From an uncultured Collinsella sp. (GTDB lineage: Bacteria; Actinomycetota; Coriobacteriia; Coriobacteriales; Coriobacteriaceae): a DNA stretch of 28,904 nt. A program made the translations under genes and the position numbers. Of this stretch, positions 1-7,918 are shown in pieces. The stretch is taken from NCBI GenBank assembly GCA_900550355.1, contig URRT01000004.1, forward strand, positions 1-28,904. The letters are read 5' to 3'. The notes beneath the pieces were generated by a model. That model saw nothing but the letters and a program-made list of their open reading frames with translations. It did no database searches and was not told the DNA's origin. Each line of letters starts with the position of its first letter. Position 1 is the first letter of the stretch.

Positions 1-533
1 CGAGGAAGTCCGGCGCCCGGGACCTCGTCGCTCGCCCAAGCCACGACCGGAGCGCCGGCGATGCACCACGGATTGATGTTGTAATCCAGTCCACGGCGGA
101 AAACTTTGCACTGCGTGTTCTTTGCCTTAGAAGCTGCAGCGGGCTTAGCGGGATCGATGCCCTTAAGGGCGGCGGGGTCCGCACCCTCGATAAAGATAAA
201 GCAGGCACCGTCCTGGGCCAGGGAATCCAGCTGCAGGCGCTTCCACTCGGGCGTCTGCTCAAAATAGCTTTTCTCGACATGCTCGTACGTGAGCCTCGTC
301 ACGGCATCATCGGCCCAGATGACCGTCACGTGGCCGGCGCCGGCAGCATAGGCCTCCGCGACCACCACGCGCGCAAACGGCACGCACTCAACCGGAGACT
401 GAACGACGACTTCCTGGCCGGGCTTAACGTTTACGCCCTTGCGGACAACCAGGCGCGCATAGTTTTTAATCTTGGGCTCCAGGGACTTCATACCCTCCAG
501 GGCCTCTTCGACCGTCAGGGCAGCTCGAATCAT
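1..533 (-). CDS. Aminopeptidase, peptidase M29 family (N-terminal part; cut by window edge)
   Basis: The first about 177 codons of a minus-strand gene whose 3' end lies outside the window. The translation carries an N-terminal stretch typical of M29 metallo-aminopeptidases (AmpS/PepS/aminopeptidase T): YARLVVRKGVNVKPGQEVVV followed by an alternating beta/alpha segment with AYAAGAGHVTVIWADD. These cytosolic enzymes remove N-terminal residues from peptides using two metal ions; the metal ligands lie in the C-terminal half, which is not visible. Two in-frame ATGs exist, at 545 and 533. The second is preferred because a GGAG Shine-Dalgarno sits six bases before it, while a TAG abuts the first. 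A terminator-like hairpin at 561-592 separates it from the upstream gene, so it probably has its own promoter. Family assignment is by recalled motif, not by a search. Confidence 0.85.
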   Translation of the reverse strand, partial: MIRAALTVEEALEGMKSLEPKIKNYARLVVRKGVNVKPGQEVVVQSPVECVPFARVVVAEAYAAGAGHVTVIWADDAVTRLTYEHVEKSYFEQTPEWKRLQLDSLAQDGACFIFIEGADPAALKGIDPAKPAAASKAKNTQCKVFRRGLDYNINPWCIAGAPVVAWASDEVPGAGLP

Positions 534-539
534 GTGCCA

Positions 540-543
540 CTCC
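540..543 (-). promoter_or_regulatory. Shine-Dalgarno GGAG that decides the M29 aminopeptidase start
   Basis: GGAG on the minus strand lies six bases before the ATG at 533 but inside the codons that would follow the ATG at 545. This favours the downstream ATG as the real start. Confidence 0.55.
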
Positions 544-560
544 ATCTATCTATAGAACAG

Positions 561-593
561 TAAAAAGGCGCGCCGCAAAAACGACGCGCCTTA
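561..593 (-). terminator. Rho-independent terminator after the two-helix membrane protein gene
   Basis: An 8-bp stem (AAGGCGCG at 565-572, CGCGCCTT at 585-592) is followed on the minus strand by a run of five T (rc of 562-566). It lies about 30 bp after the stop at 623 and before the M29 gene. Confidence 0.75.
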
Positions 594-622
594 TATCTTA
601 GCGATAAGTATGTATGCAAACG

Positions 623-1198
623 CTACTTCTTCTTGGAGTCCTTCTTGTCCTCCTCGGCAGCTGCGCGCTCGATAAGAGCGTTGAGCTTGTTCTCGGACAT
701 GCCCTCGGCCTGCGCGCGGTACATGTTGCGCAAGGGACGAATACGAGCGAAGTCGTAGATAAAGTCACCTAGGATGATGACATAGGACAAAACGATGCCG
801 ACCATCTGGACAGGGCTGGACACCATGCCAGCGGGAGCGAAGTACAGCGAGGCCCAAATTGCCACGACGAGCACCATGCCAATGGCGAGCACAATCCACC
901 AGATGCGACGGCGCTTGGTGTAGTCCTCGTCCTGCTTGAGGAGGATATTCGACACCGTATAGATGCGGTCCTCCTTGGCGCGCTGCTTAGCCTTGCGGGC
1001 GCGCTTCTCCTCTTTAGAGAGGCCCTCGAGGTTCTCGCCCTTCTCGAGCTCTTTGCGGCGTGCCTTAGACGAAGCCGGCACGACGCGAACGGAGCTCGCT
1101 GCTTGGCGGGCGGGCTTAGCAGATGCGGCAGACTTGCGCGCAACCCCGGTAACTTCGTGGGATTGCGTGCGCTTGTTCGTGGCGCTACGGGTACTCAC
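623..1198 (-). CDS. Two-helix membrane protein with basic, disordered N-terminus (function unknown)
   Basis: 191 residues. Residues 1-95 are highly charged and low-complexity, rich in Lys, Arg, Ala and Ser, with a probable coiled or helical stretch around 45-78 (KARRKELEKG...KRARKAKQRAKE). Two hydrophobic segments follow at about 99-121 and 129-148, then a basic/acidic C-terminal tail ending in KKDSKKK, so both termini are probably cytosolic. I do not recognise a family with confidence; small membrane proteins of this build are common in Actinomycetota. The start is a GTG placed directly after the purC stop with no gap, and an AAGGAG inside the end of purC (1208-1213) lies nine bases upstream, so it is almost certainly translated from the purC message. 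The link to purC may be only transcriptional. Confidence 0.75.
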   Translation of the reverse strand: MSTRSATNKRTQSHEVTGVARKSAASAKPARQAASSVRVVPASSKARRKELEKGENLEGLSKEEKRARKAKQRAKEDRIYTVSNILLKQDEDYTKRRRIWWIVLAIGMVLVVAIWASLYFAPAGMVSSPVQMVGIVLSYVIILGDFIYDFARIRPLRNMYRAQAEGMSENKLNALIERAAAEEDKKDSKKK

Positions 1199-2086
1199 TT
1201 ATGCGTTCTCCTTCATGCTTGTGAACTGGGAGCCCGTGATGATCTGGAAGGCCTCGCGATAGCGCTCGGACGTGCCATCGATGACCTCGGCGGGCAGGTG
1301 CGGGGTCTCCCCCGTCATATCCCAGTTGGCCTTGAGCCAATTGCGGACGAATTGCTTGTCGTAGCTAGGCTGGATCTTGCCCTCCTCGTAGCTGGCAGCA
1401 GGCCAGAAACGGCTGGAGTCGGGCGTGAGGCACTCGTCGATCAGCGTGACCTTGCCATCGATGACACCAAACTCGAACTTGGTGTCGGCAATGATGATGC
1501 CACGGGTCGCGGCGTACTCGGCAGCGGCCTTGTAGATCTTGAGGGAAAGGTCACGAATCTGCGTGGCGATGTCCTCGCCCACGATCTCGCAGCAACGCTC
1601 GAACGAGATGTTCTCGTCGTGGTCACCGATCTCGGCCTTCGTGGACGGCGTGAACAACGGCTCGGGAAGCTTGGAAGCCTCGGTCAGGCCCTCAGGCAGC
1701 TGGATGCCGCAGACGGTGCCGTTCTCGTCGTAGGTCTTCTTGCCCGAACCGGTCAGATAGCCGCGGACGATGCACTCGATAGGAATCGTCTGGGCCTTCT
1801 TAACCAGCATGGCGCGGCCAGCGAGGTAGTCACGATACTCAGCAAACTCCTCGGGGAAATCCGCCGGGTCGATGGAAACGAGATGGTTGGGAACGATGTC
1901 GGCAAACTTATCGAACCAGAATGCCGAGATGCGATTGAGCACCTCTCCCTTAAACGGAATCTCGTCGGGAAGAATGAAGTCGAACGCAGAAATGCGGTCG
2001 GTGGCGACCATCAGCAGGTTTTCACCGGCATCGTAAATATCACGAACCTTGCCACGGGAATCCGGACGACGCTCCATCGTTGTCAC
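1199..2086 (-). CDS. purC: Phosphoribosylaminoimidazole-succinocarboxamide synthase
   Basis: SAICAR synthetase, the ATP-dependent ligase that joins CAIR to aspartate in de novo purine synthesis; cytosolic. The protein starts with the family hallmark RGKVRDIYD, followed by VATDRISAFDF (ATP-site region), then the signature FEFGVIDGKVTLIDE and TPDSSRFWPA in the C-terminal half. At 295 residues it has the longer ADE1-like form rather than the about 237-residue E. coli form. A first possible GTG at 2095 overlaps the only Shine-Dalgarno (AAGGAG, 2095-2100), so the GTG at 2086, eight bases after that site, is the likely start. It lies about 110 bp after the sensor kinase gene, past a hairpin, and is followed without gap by a membrane protein gene. 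purB, for a later step of the same pathway, is 4 kb away. Confidence 0.96.
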   Translation of the reverse strand: MTTMERRPDSRGKVRDIYDAGENLLMVATDRISAFDFILPDEIPFKGEVLNRISAFWFDKFADIVPNHLVSIDPADFPEEFAEYRDYLAGRAMLVKKAQTIPIECIVRGYLTGSGKKTYDENGTVCGIQLPEGLTEASKLPEPLFTPSTKAEIGDHDENISFERCCEIVGEDIATQIRDLSLKIYKAAAEYAATRGIIIADTKFEFGVIDGKVTLIDECLTPDSSRFWPAASYEEGKIQPSYDKQFVRNWLKANWDMTGETPHLPAEVIDGTSERYREAFQIITGSQFTSMKENA

Positions 2087-2094
2087 GTGAGTCA

Positions 2095-2100
2095 CTCCTT
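2095..2100 (-). promoter_or_regulatory. Shine-Dalgarno AAGGAG that decides the purC start
   Basis: The AAGGAG overlaps the first in-frame GTG (2093-2095) and is correctly spaced, eight bases, from the second GTG (2084-2086). The downstream GTG is therefore the better start. Confidence 0.65.
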
Positions 2101-2111
2101 ACCTAAATACG

Positions 2112-2140
2112 ACAGAAATGCGGGTTCTTTCCCGCATGTT
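2112..2140 (-). terminator. Hairpin between the sensor kinase gene and purC
   Basis: A 7-bp stem ATGCGGG/CCCGCAT (2118-2124 and 2131-2137) with a 6-base loop. On the minus strand only a short TTTC follows, so it is a weak terminator or an attenuating structure in the purC leader. A longer T run follows it on the plus strand. Confidence 0.45.
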
Positions 2141-2195
2141 TTCGCAAACTCGGAGCGGCAGGGACGCGGCCCCTCCTTCACCGAATAGCGAAAAG

Positions 2196-3761
2196 CTAGT
2201 GCTCCATTGTAGTAGATGCCGCGTCCGCCGTGTGCTCGCGGGGCAGATGAATTGTAAAAGTCGTACCCTTTCCAAGCTCCGACTCCACGGATATGTAGCC
2301 ATGGTGACGCTCGACGATCTGCTTGGTCACGGCGAGGCCGACGCCCAGGCCGCCAGCTTCGCGGGCGCGGCTGGCATCGGCGCGCCAAAACCGCCCGAAA
2401 ATGCGCGACAGATCGTCCTTGGCAATACCGATGCCGGTATCAGAAACGGCAATGCTGACGTGCCTGCGGTCACTGAGCACCGACACCACGACCCAACCGC
2501 CCTCGGGGGTGTAGCGCATGGCGTTGCTCATGAGGTTGATAACACATTGCGTGATCATGTCGGGATCGGCCTCGACGACATCGTCGTGCCCTTGGGTTTC
2601 ATCTGCAAAGCGAAGACGAAGGTCACGGTCGGCAAACAGACGCTCCTGGCCGTTCACAATCGATCGCACGAACGGAACCATGTCCACCGGTTCTAGATTG
2701 AGCGGAGCCGTGCTGTTTTCCATACGCGATAGGTCGAGCATCTGCTGCACCAGACGAGCCAGGCGACGCGTCTCGGAAGCAACGGTCTCCAAATGCTCAT
2801 CGTCGGTGGGATACACGCCATCCTGCATGGCCTCGACCGTTGCGAGCATGGCCATAAGCGGCGTGCGAAGCTCGTGTGCAACGTCTGAGGTCAGGCGCTT
2901 CTCGTGTTTCATATCCTTCTCGAGCGAGGTGGCCATCTCATCGAAGGTCTCACCCAGCTGATCGATCTCGTCATCACCGCGCAGCCCCGTGCGAGCCGAC
3001 AGGTCGCCGTCACGGATTTGCTTTGCGGTACTGGTGATGCGATGAATCGGTTTGGTGAGCATGCGCGACACGAGCGATCCGATAACGACCGAAATGCAGA
3101 TTGCAACAACCGCGGCGAGGGCCATGGCGTTAAAGGTCTTCTCCCTAAACGCAGAGTCCGCCTTGGTGAGCAGAGCGTCGGAGCCGATGGCCCACAGCTT
3201 TACCTGTCCGACATGCTCGCCGGAAGACGTTACAATCTCGACGTTAGCAACGCTATCGGAGTCGGTTGGAGCAGACGAGACCGGGCTATGCGATGCCCTC
3301 TTGCCGCTCGTGTCGTCGGTCGTAGCCTGGTTTTCGCGTACATCGGCGGTGGCGCTTGCCGAGGGCCAGGAATCGTCATAAACGATCACACCCTTTTTAT
3401 TGACGACCTGCATGCCCAGATCGTCGGAAACCAAACTCGACGTTGCGACCGTGCGCAGTTCTCCCGCGGTCCAAGAGCCGTTTTCCTCATATGAGGTCGC
3501 CAACTTCTCGGCAGCGGAATTTGCGATTTCGACGATATTGGAGCGTGTGTAATCCGAAAAGACCGTGCCCCACACAACAGAGACAACGCCCACCAGCACC
3601 AATACCGTCATGAGCGATGTCAGAGCAAAAGCAAGTGCCATGCGCGAGGGATAGCTCATCGTTGGCCGTGAATCGGAACGAGGCGTGTTCCAACTAGCCT
3701 TGGAACCCGCCTCGCTCTCCTGCTTGTGCTTTTGTCCGATTTCAAAGCGCGCAGGTGTCAT
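2196..3761 (-). CDS. Sensor histidine kinase, two transmembrane segments with HAMP domain
   Basis: 521 residues. A cytosolic N-terminus of about 40 residues precedes membrane helix 1 (about 42-65). A roughly 140-residue extracytoplasmic sensor region follows, with a Ser/Thr/Asp-rich low-complexity stretch at about 133-172. Membrane helix 2 is at about 211-233, then a HAMP linker to about 285. The phospho-acceptor motif is DVAHELRTPL (His296). The ATP-binding domain has an N-box (INLMSNAMRYTP), a G1 box (DTGIGI), an F box (IFGRFWR) and a G2 box (GGLGVGLAV). All elements for autophosphorylation are present. It starts 11 bp after the response regulator stop, with GGGAA as Shine-Dalgarno, so the two form one operon. 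The build is that of the PhoR/BaeS/MtrB type; the stimulus cannot be told from the sequence. Confidence 0.93.
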   Translation of the reverse strand: MTPARFEIGQKHKQESEAGSKASWNTPRSDSRPTMSYPSRMALAFALTSLMTVLVLVGVVSVVWGTVFSDYTRSNIVEIANSAAEKLATSYEENGSWTAGELRTVATSSLVSDDLGMQVVNKKGVIVYDDSWPSASATADVRENQATTDDTSGKRASHSPVSSAPTDSDSVANVEIVTSSGEHVGQVKLWAIGSDALLTKADSAFREKTFNAMALAAVVAICISVVIGSLVSRMLTKPIHRITSTAKQIRDGDLSARTGLRGDDEIDQLGETFDEMATSLEKDMKHEKRLTSDVAHELRTPLMAMLATVEAMQDGVYPTDDEHLETVASETRRLARLVQQMLDLSRMENSTAPLNLEPVDMVPFVRSIVNGQERLFADRDLRLRFADETQGHDDVVEADPDMITQCVINLMSNAMRYTPEGGWVVVSVLSDRRHVSIAVSDTGIGIAKDDLSRIFGRFWRADASRAREAGGLGVGLAVTKQIVERHHGYISVESELGKGTTFTIHLPREHTADAASTTMEH

Positions 3762-3772
3762 ATGTGATTTCC

Positions 3773-4495
3773 CTATTTCTCGTCCGACTTATCGGTCTTG
3801 GCCGGAGCCTCGAAGCGATAGCCGACACCATGGACGGTGTAGAGCCACTTGGGCTTCTTGGGATCATCGCCCAGCTTGGCGCGAAGATTCTTCACGTGGC
3901 TATCGATGGTGCGCTCATAGCCCTCAAAGTCATACCCGAGCACTTTCTCGACCAGCTCCATGCGGTTATACACACGGCCGGGATGGCGGGCAAGCGTGGT
4001 GAGCAGCTTGAACTCGGAAGCCGTCAGATCGACTTCCTTGCCCTCGACCAAGATCTTGTGGCCCGAGATATCGATGACCAGATCGCCGAAGTCGAGTACC
4101 TCGACGGCGGGCTCGTCGGCCTGATGGGCACGGCGGAACAGAGCGCGAACGCGGGCGACGAGCTCGCGCGGCGAGAACGGCTTAATCAGATAGTCGTCGG
4201 CGCCGAGCTCAAGACCGATAATACGGTCCTCGATCTCGCCCTTAGCCGTCAGCATGATGATGGGGACATCCGAGGTATCGCGAATGGTGCGGCAAACGCG
4301 CTCGCCGGGGATCTTGGGGAGCATAAGGTCGAGCACGACCAGGTCGAACTGATGCTTCTCGAACTCCTCGATCGCGGACTGGCCATCGCCGACGCCCACA
4401 ACCCAGTAGCCTTCGCGCTCGAGATAGGCAGCGACGGCGTCACGGATTGCCTTCTCATCCTCGACCAGCAGAATCTTTTTTGCATCTGAAGCCAT
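3773..4495 (-). CDS. OmpR-family response regulator
   Basis: 240 residues. The receiver domain (1-120) has the acidic pocket E12/D13, phospho-acceptor D56 in LVVLDLMLP, T83 in MLTAK and K105 in LIKPF, so the full catalytic set is present. A winged-helix DNA-binding domain follows (about 135-232) with the typical DLTASEFKLLTTLARHPGRV, the recognition-helix segment YERTIDSHVKNLRAKLG, and the final wing WLYTVHGVGYRFE. It is the partner of the kinase encoded 11 bp downstream. The closest general type is PhoP/RegX3/MtrA, but I cannot assign the regulon. The ATG is preceded by a run of seven G instead of an ordinary Shine-Dalgarno (see 4503-4509). Confidence 0.95.
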   Translation of the reverse strand: MASDAKKILLVEDEKAIRDAVAAYLEREGYWVVGVGDGQSAIEEFEKHQFDLVVLDLMLPKIPGERVCRTIRDTSDVPIIMLTAKGEIEDRIIGLELGADDYLIKPFSPRELVARVRALFRRAHQADEPAVEVLDFGDLVIDISGHKILVEGKEVDLTASEFKLLTTLARHPGRVYNRMELVEKVLGYDFEGYERTIDSHVKNLRAKLGDDPKKPKWLYTVHGVGYRFEAPAKTDKSDEK

Positions 4496-4649
4496 AACAC
4501 GGCCCCCCCTGTCTCAATTAGCTAAGAACAAGCCCATTTTAACGCACCTGAGCCCGCCAGATGCCGCTATGACGCGGCAGCTCGGCGGGCGGTACTCACA
4601 ATTACAACGCGTTTATTCCCCTGTTGGCGCCTTTTTAACCCCTCTAAGC
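4496..4649. other. Intergenic region upstream of the response regulator, with a nested palindrome
   Basis: This gap follows the stop of the Tat lipoprotein gene and precedes the response regulator on the minus strand. It holds a nested inverted repeat: outer arms GCCCGCC/GGCGGGC (4552-4558, 4584-4590) and inner arms TGCCGC/GCGGCA (4562-4567, 4574-4579). No T run follows on either strand, so it is a poor intrinsic terminator and could be a cruciform or operator. I could not find a convincing -35/-10 pair for the two-component operon here. Confidence 0.5.
4503..4509 (-). promoter_or_regulatory. G7 homopolymer acting as the response regulator ribosome-binding site
   Basis: On the minus strand the sequence before the ATG at 4495 is AGGGGGGG then seven bases. 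A mononucleotide tract in this place can slip during replication and alter spacing or strength of the site. Confidence 0.45.
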
Positions 4650-5861
4650 TTAAAGAGAGAATAGGCGTGCAGTGACCGTCTCTGGTATACCCTGGCTGTT
4701 GCGCACCGTGGCGTACGTAAGGAATGAGTCCGATTTTCCCGCCGTAGCTGGATAATCGCCATACTCCAAAGCGCGGTCGGGCGACAGCAGCGAGCCATAG
4801 GTCTTGGCAGAGGTGTCGATCAGGAAATGCGACGCCTGTACCTTAACAAGGTATTTATTCTTCTTGCCAGCCGCACATGCGAGCGGCTCGCGTGACAGGA
4901 AGAGGTACGGCCCTCCCTCATTACCGATATACGTGCCCATATTGCCCAGGCTGCCCACGCCACTATAGGCCGCCTCGATAGAAAACACGAAGGTATCGCC
5001 CATATATACGGCCTCGAAAGGCGAAACTGACGAAGGGAGGACCAACTGGGCACGCTTGGTGTTGTTGCCGTCGGTCAGATCGATTGCCGTTATGCCGTAG
5101 TAGACGCCCTCGTCGTTGCGGACACGCGGCGAGATGGTCAAAATGCCGTCGCTCGCGCGCGGGGCCGATGCAAAGCGGCCCGTCGATTTCCAAATTACCT
5201 CGGCCTTGGATTCATCAAGCGAGCGACGATAGCAAAACGAATCACTACTCGTTTTATTGCCACCTGCCGAAGGCATTTTATACCAGATGACCGATGACCC
5301 GAACGCCGTAAACAGGGGCGGATCATAGTCCTTGCCACCTCGATCGAGCTCAACCACGTCGCCAGAGAGCGAAGCGCCCGACAGATTTTGAGCGTAGAGC
5401 TTCCACGATGAATTGGCAAAGTTCATCTCAACCCACGCGAATACGCCGTCGCCGGCACGGACATCGTAGAATGCATATCCCGTGCCCTCGATAGGATCCT
5501 CGATTAATGTGGTAAGCGAGCCATCACCCAGGTTGAGCACACCGAGTGTGTTGGCGTGCAGCGCCGATGCGGGCGCCATCATCGCCGCGGCGTAATCGCC
5601 GTCGCAGTAGTACAGCAGCGTACCCAGAGGCAGCGTCCACGACGCCGCCGGCTCAAGATCGATGTCGACTGCCTCGTACTCATCCGTAATCGAGATGATC
5701 TTGGAATCGTCCTTGATAACCTGCGGCTCGCCGGCGGCATCATCGCTGGTGCCCGTTTTTTTCGAGCATCCGGCAAGCACCGTGGCAGCGCCCGCGGCAG
5801 CCCCACCGAGTACAAAGCCGCGACGCGATATTCCGTTCTTGATGTGATCGGCGATACCCAT
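4650..5861 (-). CDS. Tat-exported lipoprotein, probable beta-propeller (function unknown)
   Basis: 403 residues. The N-terminus has a twin-arginine motif SRRGF (12-16), a hydrophobic Ala/Gly-rich core and a lipobox LAGC (Cys32), so it is predicted to be exported folded by Tat and then lipid-anchored on the outer face of the membrane. A Ser/Asp-rich linker follows the cysteine. The rest contains repeated beta-strand-like units with Gly-Asp turns (for example VFAWVEMNF, SSVIWYKMP, DTFVFSIEAA, DSFLTYATVR), like a six- or seven-bladed WD40-like propeller, but no catalytic motif is visible. The start ATG shares one base with the stop of the TSCPD gene (TAATG), a sign of translational coupling. Neither ligand nor partner can be named. 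Confidence 0.8.
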   Translation of the reverse strand: MGIADHIKNGISRRGFVLGGAAAGAATVLAGCSKKTGTSDDAAGEPQVIKDDSKIISITDEYEAVDIDLEPAASWTLPLGTLLYYCDGDYAAAMMAPASALHANTLGVLNLGDGSLTTLIEDPIEGTGYAFYDVRAGDGVFAWVEMNFANSSWKLYAQNLSGASLSGDVVELDRGGKDYDPPLFTAFGSSVIWYKMPSAGGNKTSSDSFCYRRSLDESKAEVIWKSTGRFASAPRASDGILTISPRVRNDEGVYYGITAIDLTDGNNTKRAQLVLPSSVSPFEAVYMGDTFVFSIEAAYSGVGSLGNMGTYIGNEGGPYLFLSREPLACAAGKKNKYLVKVQASHFLIDTSAKTYGSLLSPDRALEYGDYPATAGKSDSFLTYATVRNSQGIPETVTARLFSL

Positions 5862-6124
5862 TAGGCGATCTCGGTGCGAGCGGCCTCGATAGCGCGTGTA
5901 AGCTGGTCGGCGCAGGAGGTCTTTTTCATACCGCAGGTATTACCGGCGAGAACCTCGATTACGCGATCGGCAGGAGCGCCCTCGACCAGCTTGGAGATAG
6001 CCTTGAGATTGCCGTCGCAGCCGCCGGTAAACTCAACGCCCATCACCTTGTTGCCGTCATCGGAAAGATCAAGGTGAATATTGCGAGCACACACGCCCTG
6101 AGGCTTGTAATCAAACGAAATCAT
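5861..6124 (-). CDS. TSCPD-domain protein (four-cysteine small protein)
   Basis: 87 residues, matching in length and motif the small stand-alone TSCPD proteins. Four cysteines lie in the expected places: C12 (GVCARNI), C36 (GGCDGNL), C64 (GNTCGM) and C71 (TSCADQL). They probably bind a metal ion. The domain was named from the C-terminal region of B12-dependent ribonucleotide reductases, but the function of the free-standing form is not settled as far as I know. A GAGAGGGG Shine-Dalgarno precedes the ATG and a plausible promoter lies at 6157-6185. It is the first gene of a two-gene unit with the Tat lipoprotein, overlapping it by one base. Confidence 0.88.
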   Translation of the reverse strand: MISFDYKPQGVCARNIHLDLSDDGNKVMGVEFTGGCDGNLKAISKLVEGAPADRVIEVLAGNTCGMKKTSCADQLTRAIEAARTEIA

Positions 6125-6156
6125 GCGATCCCCTCTCAGAATGTTATTCGAGACGA

Positions 6157-6185
6157 CTATTATCCCCGTCTTTCCCTAAATGCAA
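6157..6185 (-). promoter_or_regulatory. Probable sigma-70 type promoter of the TSCPD-lipoprotein unit
   Basis: TTGCAT (rc of 6180-6185) and TAATAG (rc of 6157-6162) are separated by 17 bp and end about 33 bp before the ATG at 6124. Confidence 0.45.
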
Positions 6186-6188
6186 CGA

Positions 6189-6226
6189 GGCGCTTTGCCG
6201 GCAACACACATTACCAGCAAAGCGCC
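6189..6226 (-). terminator. Hairpin after purB
   Basis: A perfect 10-bp stem GGCGCTTTGC/GCAAAGCGCC (6189-6198, 6217-6226) with an 18-base loop lies 26 bp after the purB stop. The following minus-strand bases (TCGTTGCATTTAG) are only moderately T-rich. Confidence 0.6.
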
Positions 6227-6252
6227 CTAAAAAGCTAACGTTATGCCCGAAC

Positions 6253-7599
6253 CTACTCGAAGCTCAGCTGCTCCAGACGATCAAAGACCGTGTCGATACG
6301 GGTGAGGAAGTCCCACGGATCAAAGATCTCGTCGAGCTTCTCCTGACTGACGGTGCAGCGCGGGTCGGCCTCGAGACGCTCCTTAAAGGTGGGGCCGGAG
6401 ACACAATCCTGTACCTCGTGCCAAGTTGCCATGGCGTTCTCCTGCACAATGGCGTACGCGTCCTCGCGGGTGATGCCCGTGTCGACGAGGGCGAGCAGCA
6501 CCTTGGAGGAGAAGATGAGGCCGCGGGTCTTATTGAGGTTGGCCATCATGCGGGCAGGGTACAGCTGCAGGCCGTCGATAACGCGGATGAGGCACTGGAA
6601 CATGTGGTCGAGGGCGATGAAGCTATCGGCCTGGGCGACGCGCTCGGCAGAGGAGTGCGAAATGTCACGCTCGTGCCACAGGGCGACGTTATCGAAGGCA
6701 ACCTGGGCGTTGGACTTCACGACGCGCGACAGACCGCAGACTTTCTCCATGGTGATGGGGTTGCGCTTGTGCGGCATGGCTGAGCTGCCCTTTTGGCCCT
6801 TACGGAACGGCTCCTCGGCCTCGAGCGTATCAGTCTTCTGCAGATTGCGGACCTCGGTAGCGATGCGCTCGCAGGTGGCTGCGGTGGTGGCGAGAACGCC
6901 GGCGAGATAGGCGTGATGGTCGCGGCTGATAACCTGCGTGGACAGCGGGTCGTGAACCAGGCCCAGGTGCTCGCAGACATACTCCTCGACGAACGGCTCG
7001 ATGGAGCTGTACGTGCCGACAGCGCCCGAGATGGCACCAAAGGCAACATTCTTGCGGGCGTCCTCAAGACGATCCAGATCGCGCTTGAGCTCCCAGGCCC
7101 AAGAGCCAAACTTCATGCCGAAGGTCATCGGCTCGGCGTGGATGCCATGAGTGCGGCCGGCACAGAGCGTGTTGCGCTCCTCAAAGGCGCGACGCTTGCA
7201 AATCTCGCCGAGCTTCTTGACGTCCTCGATGATCAGGTCGCAGGCCTGGGTGAGCTGGTAGCACAGGGCCGTGTCGCCCAGATCCGAGCTGGTCATGCCA
7301 TAGTGAACCCAGCGGCTGGGCTTGGGGTCGCCCTCGGGAACATCGGCATCGATGTATTCCTTCATGTTGGTCAGGAAGGCAATGACGTCGTGGCGCGTGA
7401 CTTCCTCGATCTCATCGACCTTCGCCTTCTCAAAGTTGGCATGGTCGCGGATCCACTGGGCCTCGTCTTTGGAAATACCGATCTTGCCGAGCTCCGCCTG
7501 GGCCTCGCAGGCCAGAACCTCGATCTCCTGCCAAATGGCGTACTTGTTCTCGAGGGAGAAGATGTGTCCCATCTCCGGGCGGGTATAGCGATCGATCAT
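6253..7599 (-). CDS. purB: Adenylosuccinate lyase
   Basis: 448 residues from the chosen start. The enzyme cleaves SAICAR to AICAR plus fumarate, and adenylosuccinate to AMP plus fumarate, in purine synthesis; it is a cytosolic homotetramer of the fumarase/aspartase superfamily. Visible motifs are RYTRPEM at the N-terminus, HYGMTSSD (about 99-106), GRTHGIHAEP (about 148-157, catalytic His) and the superfamily signature GSSAMPHKRNP (about 271-281) carrying the catalytic Ser loop. The open frame extends 22 codons further upstream, but AAGGAG (7605-7610) lies five bases before the ATG at 7599, and the protein then begins with the family-typical MIDRYTRPEM. Transcribed alone; a -10-like TACAAT is at 7644-7649. 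Confidence 0.97.
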   Translation of the reverse strand: MIDRYTRPEMGHIFSLENKYAIWQEIEVLACEAQAELGKIGISKDEAQWIRDHANFEKAKVDEIEEVTRHDVIAFLTNMKEYIDADVPEGDPKPSRWVHYGMTSSDLGDTALCYQLTQACDLIIEDVKKLGEICKRRAFEERNTLCAGRTHGIHAEPMTFGMKFGSWAWELKRDLDRLEDARKNVAFGAISGAVGTYSSIEPFVEEYVCEHLGLVHDPLSTQVISRDHHAYLAGVLATTAATCERIATEVRNLQKTDTLEAEEPFRKGQKGSSAMPHKRNPITMEKVCGLSRVVKSNAQVAFDNVALWHERDISHSSAERVAQADSFIALDHMFQCLIRVIDGLQLYPARMMANLNKTRGLIFSSKVLLALVDTGITREDAYAIVQENAMATWHEVQDCVSGPTFKERLEADPRCTVSQEKLDEIFDPWDFLTRIDTVFDRLEQLSFE

Positions 7600-7643
7600 A
7601 GCGGCTCCTTTTTGGTTATTGGCACGTTGGTCGTAACCCAACC

Positions 7644-7649
7644 ATTGTA
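7644..7649 (-). promoter_or_regulatory. Possible -10 element (TACAAT) of purB
   Basis: TACAAT on the minus strand lies 45 bp upstream of the purB ATG. No good -35 hexamer is seen at 16-18 bp, so this is tentative. Confidence 0.3.
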
Positions 7650-7723
7650 CCGTGCGCAGGTGCAAGTATGGGCAGTAGGCATTAACCTAACATTTTGGAA
7701 TTGGAGCGACCATGAGGACGTCT

Positions 7724-7753
7724 GCGCATTTGCTTCGCAAATACGCACCGGCT
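7724..7753. repeat. Palindromic repeat, copy 1
   Basis: A 30-bp unit identical to 7855-7884 except at one base. Its first 23 bp form a hairpin around GCTTCGC (stem interrupted by one mismatch in this copy), followed by ACCGGCT. Confidence 0.8.
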
Positions 7754-7832
7754 GCGGTCGGCAGACCCGGTCCGCGCACACGCACGGGCACAGCGGGTTG
7801 GACCCGACGTTCCCGAGGTCCCCCGTACTCGA

Positions 7833-7850
7833 TGGAGCGGGCAACGGGAC
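7833..7850 (-). repeat. 18-bp copy of the tRNA-Gly 3' end (direct repeat with 8025-8042)
   Basis: TGGAGCGGGCAACGGGAC is identical to the complement of the CCA, discriminator, acceptor 3' strand and part of the T arm of the intact tRNA-Gly, in the same orientation, 192 bp away. A weaker match (TGGAGCG) starts the unit at 7702. Confidence 0.75.
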
Positions 7851-7854
7851 ATCC

Positions 7855-7884
7855 GCGTATTTGCTTCGCAAATACGCACCGGCT
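7855..7884. repeat. Palindromic repeat, copy 2
   Basis: 29 of 30 bp match 7724-7753. Here the hairpin is perfect: a 10-bp stem GCGTATTTGC/GCAAATACGC with a TTC loop (7855-7877). It begins five bases after the tRNA-Gly fragment. Confidence 0.8.
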
Positions 7885-7918
7885 TCAGGCGCCCGTCGGC
7901 GCCTTCGCCTGCTCGCTA

